Of a stretch of DNA of 64,000 nucleotides, positions 60,949-64,000 are shown piece after piece. The position numbers were made by a program, and so were the translations under genes. Below the pieces are notes generated by a model, which worked only from the letters and a program-made list of their open reading frames with translations, was not told the DNA's origin and ran no database searches. The DNA is from JAIYDJ01 sp031400505 (lineage in GTDB: Bacteria > Pseudomonadota > Alphaproteobacteria > Rhodobacterales > Rhodobacteraceae). Positions within the stretch are counted from its first letter, which is position 1, and the number at the start of each line of letters is the position of its first letter. The stretch is taken from contig JANNPZ010000035.1 of NCBI GenBank assembly GCA_031400505.1, forward strand, positions 3,661 through 67,660. The letters are read 5' to 3'.

Positions 60949-62432
60949 CTGCCGTTGATGTCATCATCATTGGCAGCGGAATCGGCGGGGCAACCGTGGC
61001 CGCCGCCCTTGCCCCGAGCGGGAAGAACATCCTGATCCTTGAACGAGGCGACCATCTGAGCCCATCAGCCCAAGACCGAAGCGACAAGGCGATTTTTGCC
61101 GATGGATTCTACCGGCCCAAAGAGGAATGGCTGGACGGTGCAGGCAAGCCCTTCAATCCCGGCAACTACTATTATGTCGGCGGAAATTCCAAATTCTATG
61201 GCGCAGTCCTGATCCGCTATCGGCGCCAGGATTTTGCGCCCATAGCACATATGGGCGGTACAACCCCCGGCTGGCCGATTTCCTATGACGATCTGGAGCC
61301 CTGCTATGGGCTGGCCGAAGCCCTCTATCATGTGCGGGGGCAGATCGGGCAGGACCCGACCGAACCGCCCCATTCCTCCGCCTATTCCCATCCGCCTGTC
61401 CCGGACGAGCCGCCGATTGCGGCCTTGCGCGGCAGGCTTGCCAAAGTGGGTCTTCACCCGTCATCGCTGCCACTTGCCGTCGATCTGGTGCAGTGGCTGG
61501 CGCGCGCCCGCACCCCCTGGGATGCTTTCCCCGACACCACCGGCGGCAAGATGGATGCAGAAACCGCTGCCCTGAAATCAGCGCGGGACTACAAGAACGT
61601 GCAGCTTCGCACCAAGGCCATGGTCAAACGTCTTCAGACCGGGGCGGATTGCAAGATCAGCGGGGTCGAACTTGCCTCCGGCGAAGTTCTGACGGCTCCC
61701 ACCGTGGTTCTGGCAGCGGGGGCCGTACAAAGTGCCGCCCTGCTGTTGGCATCGGCCAATGCCGAATTCCCCAACGGCCTGGCCAACAGTTCGGATCAGG
61801 TCGGTCGCAATTTCATGAACCACAACAGTTCGGCGGTGTTGGCGCTGCATCCTTTGTGGAGGAATGACAGCGTCTATCAAAAGACCCTGATGGTGAATGA
61901 CTTCTATCTGACCGGCGGCCCCAACGGCAAGCCTTTGGGCAACATCCAGCTTCTGGGCAAGATCTCGGGAACCATTCTGGCCGCCGCGACCCGCCTGCCG
62001 CGTTTTGTGGCCAATTGGATCGCGCGGCATTCGGTGGACCTTTACGCCATGTCCGAAGACCTGCCCAACCCGGAAAGCCGGGTCACCCTGAAGGACGGGC
62101 AAATTGTGTTGGACTGGAAACGATCAAACTGGGAGGCGCATCTGGCGCTGACGGCCAAGCTGAAGACAAAGCTGCGACAGGCTGGCTATCCTGTGGTGCT
62201 GTCGCGCCCGTTCGACCGGCGCACGCCGTCGCACCAATGCGGGACGGCGCGGATGGGCCATGACGCCAAAACCAGTGTTGTTGACACTTTCTGCCGGTCG
62301 CACGATCACGCCAACCTCTTCATCACCGACGCCTCGGTGCTGCCCACTTCTGCTGCCGTCAATCCGGCATTGACCGTGGCTGCATTGGCGATCAGGGCCG
62401 CGCACCACATTACGCAGACAGAATTCGCCTGA
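60945..62432 (+). CDS. GMC-family oxidoreductase (first)
   Basis: 495 residues. The FAD motif GSGIGGATVAAALA is at residues 8-21, then ERGD; GGNSKFYGAVLIRYR is the second flavin-binding segment. The C-terminal SHQCGTARMG followed by DASVLPTSAAVNPALTVAALAIRAA supplies the active-site His region. Glucose-methanol-choline enzymes oxidise alcohols or sugars to aldehydes, ketones or lactones. No export signal is seen. Encoded directly behind the ATPase, it probably acts on the imported compound. Confidence 0.9.
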   Translation: MTAVDVIIIGSGIGGATVAAALAPSGKNILILERGDHLSPSAQDRSDKAIFADGFYRPKEEWLDGAGKPFNPGNYYYVGGNSKFYGAVLIRYRRQDFAPIAHMGGTTPGWPISYDDLEPCYGLAEALYHVRGQIGQDPTEPPHSSAYSHPPVPDEPPIAALRGRLAKVGLHPSSLPLAVDLVQWLARARTPWDAFPDTTGGKMDAETAALKSARDYKNVQLRTKAMVKRLQTGADCKISGVELASGEVLTAPTVVLAAGAVQSAALLLASANAEFPNGLANSSDQVGRNFMNHNSSAVLALHPLWRNDSVYQKTLMVNDFYLTGGPNGKPLGNIQLLGKISGTILAAATRLPRFVANWIARHSVDLYAMSEDLPNPESRVTLKDGQIVLDWKRSNWEAHLALTAKLKTKLRQAGYPVVLSRPFDRRTPSHQCGTARMGHDAKTSVVDTFCRSHDHANLFITDASVLPTSAAVNPALTVAALAIRAAHHITQTEFA

Positions 62433-62453
62433 GGGGCGGGTCAGGAGAGCCAG

Positions 62454-64000
62454 ATGGCCAAGGGTTACGATTTCATCATCATAGGCGGCGGGTCGGCGGG
62501 GGCGGTCTTGGCGGGGCGGTTGTCCGAAGACCCAAGCGCAGAGGTGCTGCTGCTGGAGGCGGGCGGAAGCGACCGCCACCCCTTCTATCATCTGCCTGCG
62601 GGTTTTGCGAAAATGACCAAGGGCATCGGATCCTGGGGTTGGAACACCATTCCGCAAAAACACATGCAGAACAAGGTTTTCCGCTATACTCAGGCCAAGG
62701 TGATCGGTGGCGGATCGGCGATCAACGCGCAGATCTACACGCGCGGCAATGCGCAAGACTATGACGACTGGCGGCAGATGGGCTGCGCAGGCTGGGGCTA
62801 TGACGATGTGCTGCCTTACTTCCGCAAGGCCGAGGACAACGAAACCTATGACAATGAATACCACGGCAAGGGCGGCCCGCTGGGTGTCAGCGAACCCCGT
62901 GCGCCCTTGCCGATCTGCGAGGCCTACTTCGCAGCCGCGGCAAAGCTGGACATTCCGCGCAATATGGACGTCAACGGCGAAAAGCAGGAAGGCGTCTGCT
63001 ATTACCAGTTGACCCAGCGCAACGCGCGGCGGTCCTCGGCCGCGATGGCCTATGTCACGCCGCATCGGCATCGTAAGAACCTGACCGTCCGGTTGGGCGC
63101 GCAGGTCCGGCGGCTGATCGTTGAACGCGGGCGGGCGGTGGGCGTTGAACTGCTTGACGGCGCGCGCTTGATCGCTATGACCGAGGTCATCCTCGCGTCT
63201 GGCGCAATCGGGTCGCCGCGCCTTTTGCAACTGTCAGGGATCGGTCCGGCGGAACACTTGACGACGCTGGGCATCAAGGTTGTTCACGACCAACCGCAGA
63301 TCGGAAAAGATCTGCAGGATCATCTGGACCTTTACTGCATTGCAGAGCTTTCCGGTCCCTACAGCTATGACCGATACGCCAAGCCGCACTGGGCAGCGAT
63401 TGCCGGGCTGCAATACATCTTTGCGCGCAAGGGGCCTGTGGCGTCTTCGCTGTTTGAAACCGGTGGTTTCTGGTTCGCCGATCCAGAGGCCCGGTTGCCC
63501 GATATCCAGTTGCACCTTGGCCTGGGCACCGGGATCGAACATGGCGTGGTGTCAATGCCGCAAGGGGGGATCACGCTGAACTCTTGCCACCTGCGCCCGA
63601 GATCGCGCGGGTCGGTACGGCTGAAAAGCGACGATCCGGCATCCGAGCCGCTGATCGACCCGAATTATCTGGATGACCCGATCGACCGCGCGCGAACCAT
63701 TCGCGGGCTGAAACTGACACAAGAGATTTTGGCCCAGTCGCCTCTCAAGAAATACATTCTGGCCGAACGCCTGCCCGGCCCGGATGTCCGTACCGACGAA
63801 GATTATTTCAACTTCATCTGCCAGCATTCCAAAACCTCGCACCATTGCGTGGGCACCTGCCGGATGGGCCCGGATGCGGCGGCGGTGGTGGATATCCGTT
63901 TGCGGTTCAACGGCATCGACGGCTTGCGGATCGTGGACAACTCGATCATGCCGACAATAATCTCTTCCAACACCAACGCCGCAGCGATCATGATCGGCGA
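62454..64000 (+). CDS. GMC-family oxidoreductase, choline-dehydrogenase-like (second; 3' end cut by window)
   Basis: 515 codons are present and the frame is open at the window edge. YDFIIIGGGSAGAVLAGRLSED is the FAD signature, KVIGGGSAINAQIYTRGNAQDYDDW the first GMC signature, ASGAIGSPRLLQLSGIGP the second, and SHHCVGTCRMG with NSIMPTIISSNTNAAAIMIGE the C-terminal active-site region. It resembles BetA/alcohol dehydrogenases more than the preceding GMC protein does. TCAGGAGAG stands before the ATG. It is probably the next step or an isoenzyme in oxidation of the imported alcohol or sugar. Confidence 0.93.
   Translation, partial: MAKGYDFIIIGGGSAGAVLAGRLSEDPSAEVLLLEAGGSDRHPFYHLPAGFAKMTKGIGSWGWNTIPQKHMQNKVFRYTQAKVIGGGSAINAQIYTRGNAQDYDDWRQMGCAGWGYDDVLPYFRKAEDNETYDNEYHGKGGPLGVSEPRAPLPICEAYFAAAAKLDIPRNMDVNGEKQEGVCYYQLTQRNARRSSAAMAYVTPHRHRKNLTVRLGAQVRRLIVERGRAVGVELLDGARLIAMTEVILASGAIGSPRLLQLSGIGPAEHLTTLGIKVVHDQPQIGKDLQDHLDLYCIAELSGPYSYDRYAKPHWAAIAGLQYIFARKGPVASSLFETGGFWFADPEARLPDIQLHLGLGTGIEHGVVSMPQGGITLNSCHLRPRSRGSVRLKSDDPASEPLIDPNYLDDPIDRARTIRGLKLTQEILAQSPLKKYILAERLPGPDVRTDEDYFNFICQHSKTSHHCVGTCRMGPDAAAVVDIRLRFNGIDGLRIVDNSIMPTIISSNTNAAAIMIG

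Overview
The window looks like part of a large secondary replicon (plasmid or chromid) of a Rhodobacteraceae-type alphaproteobacterium. The reasons are the high GC content, a complete repABC replication/partition module (35263-38844) with antisense RNA and two parS-like palindromes, a dense set of ABC-transporter-linked catabolic operons, and a zone of decayed insertion sequences next to the replicon core. No rRNA, tRNA or CRISPR array was seen.

Layout. (1) 1-2909, minus strand: a flavoprotein (cut by the window edge) and a Gfo/Idh/MocA dehydrogenase behind a two-site operator/promoter. (2) 3555-16607, plus strand: a polyamine-type ABC importer, a BetI-like TetR regulator, a trimethylamine-dehydrogenase-like enzyme, MOSC and cupin proteins, a dimethylglycine/sarcosine-dehydrogenase-like fusion, a flavin amine oxidase and an inositol-phosphatase-family enzyme. 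Together they suggest uptake and oxidative breakdown of an amine or methylated amine. (3) 16638-21801, minus strand: a translationally coupled iron operon (hemP, imelysin, di-haem protein, imelysin, DUF1513) with a TGA-N9-TCA box upstream. (4) 22256-28325: gene remnants, an aspartate ammonia-lyase, a gene cut by an insertion sequence, two decayed IS3-family copies and a ParDE-type toxin-antitoxin pair. (5) 28348-32706: three unrecognised exported proteins around a divergent operator-like inverted repeat. (6) 33059-34681: IS21 and IS6 relics. (7) 35152-38917: the repABC core. (8) 38918-40330: non-coding DNA and relics of nitrate-assimilation genes. (9) 40360-47775: a flavin disulfide reductase and a LysR-controlled set of small redox/hydrolase genes (metallo-beta-lactamase fold, NTF2-like, two PNPOx-like, GST, AhpD-like). 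(10) 48088-50795: a tyrosine recombinase, a DUF1403 protein and an ScpB homologue. (11) 51066-64000: CoA-transferase, crotonase, aldehyde dehydrogenase, a sugar-type ABC importer with two paralogous binding proteins, and two GMC oxidoreductases, the last cut by the window edge.

Two signals cross these blocks. First, 12-bp palindromic sites related to TGGAACGTTCCA, spaced exactly 21 bp apart, overlap TTGACA promoters both in front of the Gfo/Idh operon and in front of the CoA-transferase/ABC operon 48 kb away. This points to one regulator for both. Second, small hairpins with a conserved 13-nt loop (GCCAYTGGTCCGR) and differing stems sit inside transposase genes of two unrelated IS families, as though a tiny palindromic element has spread through them.
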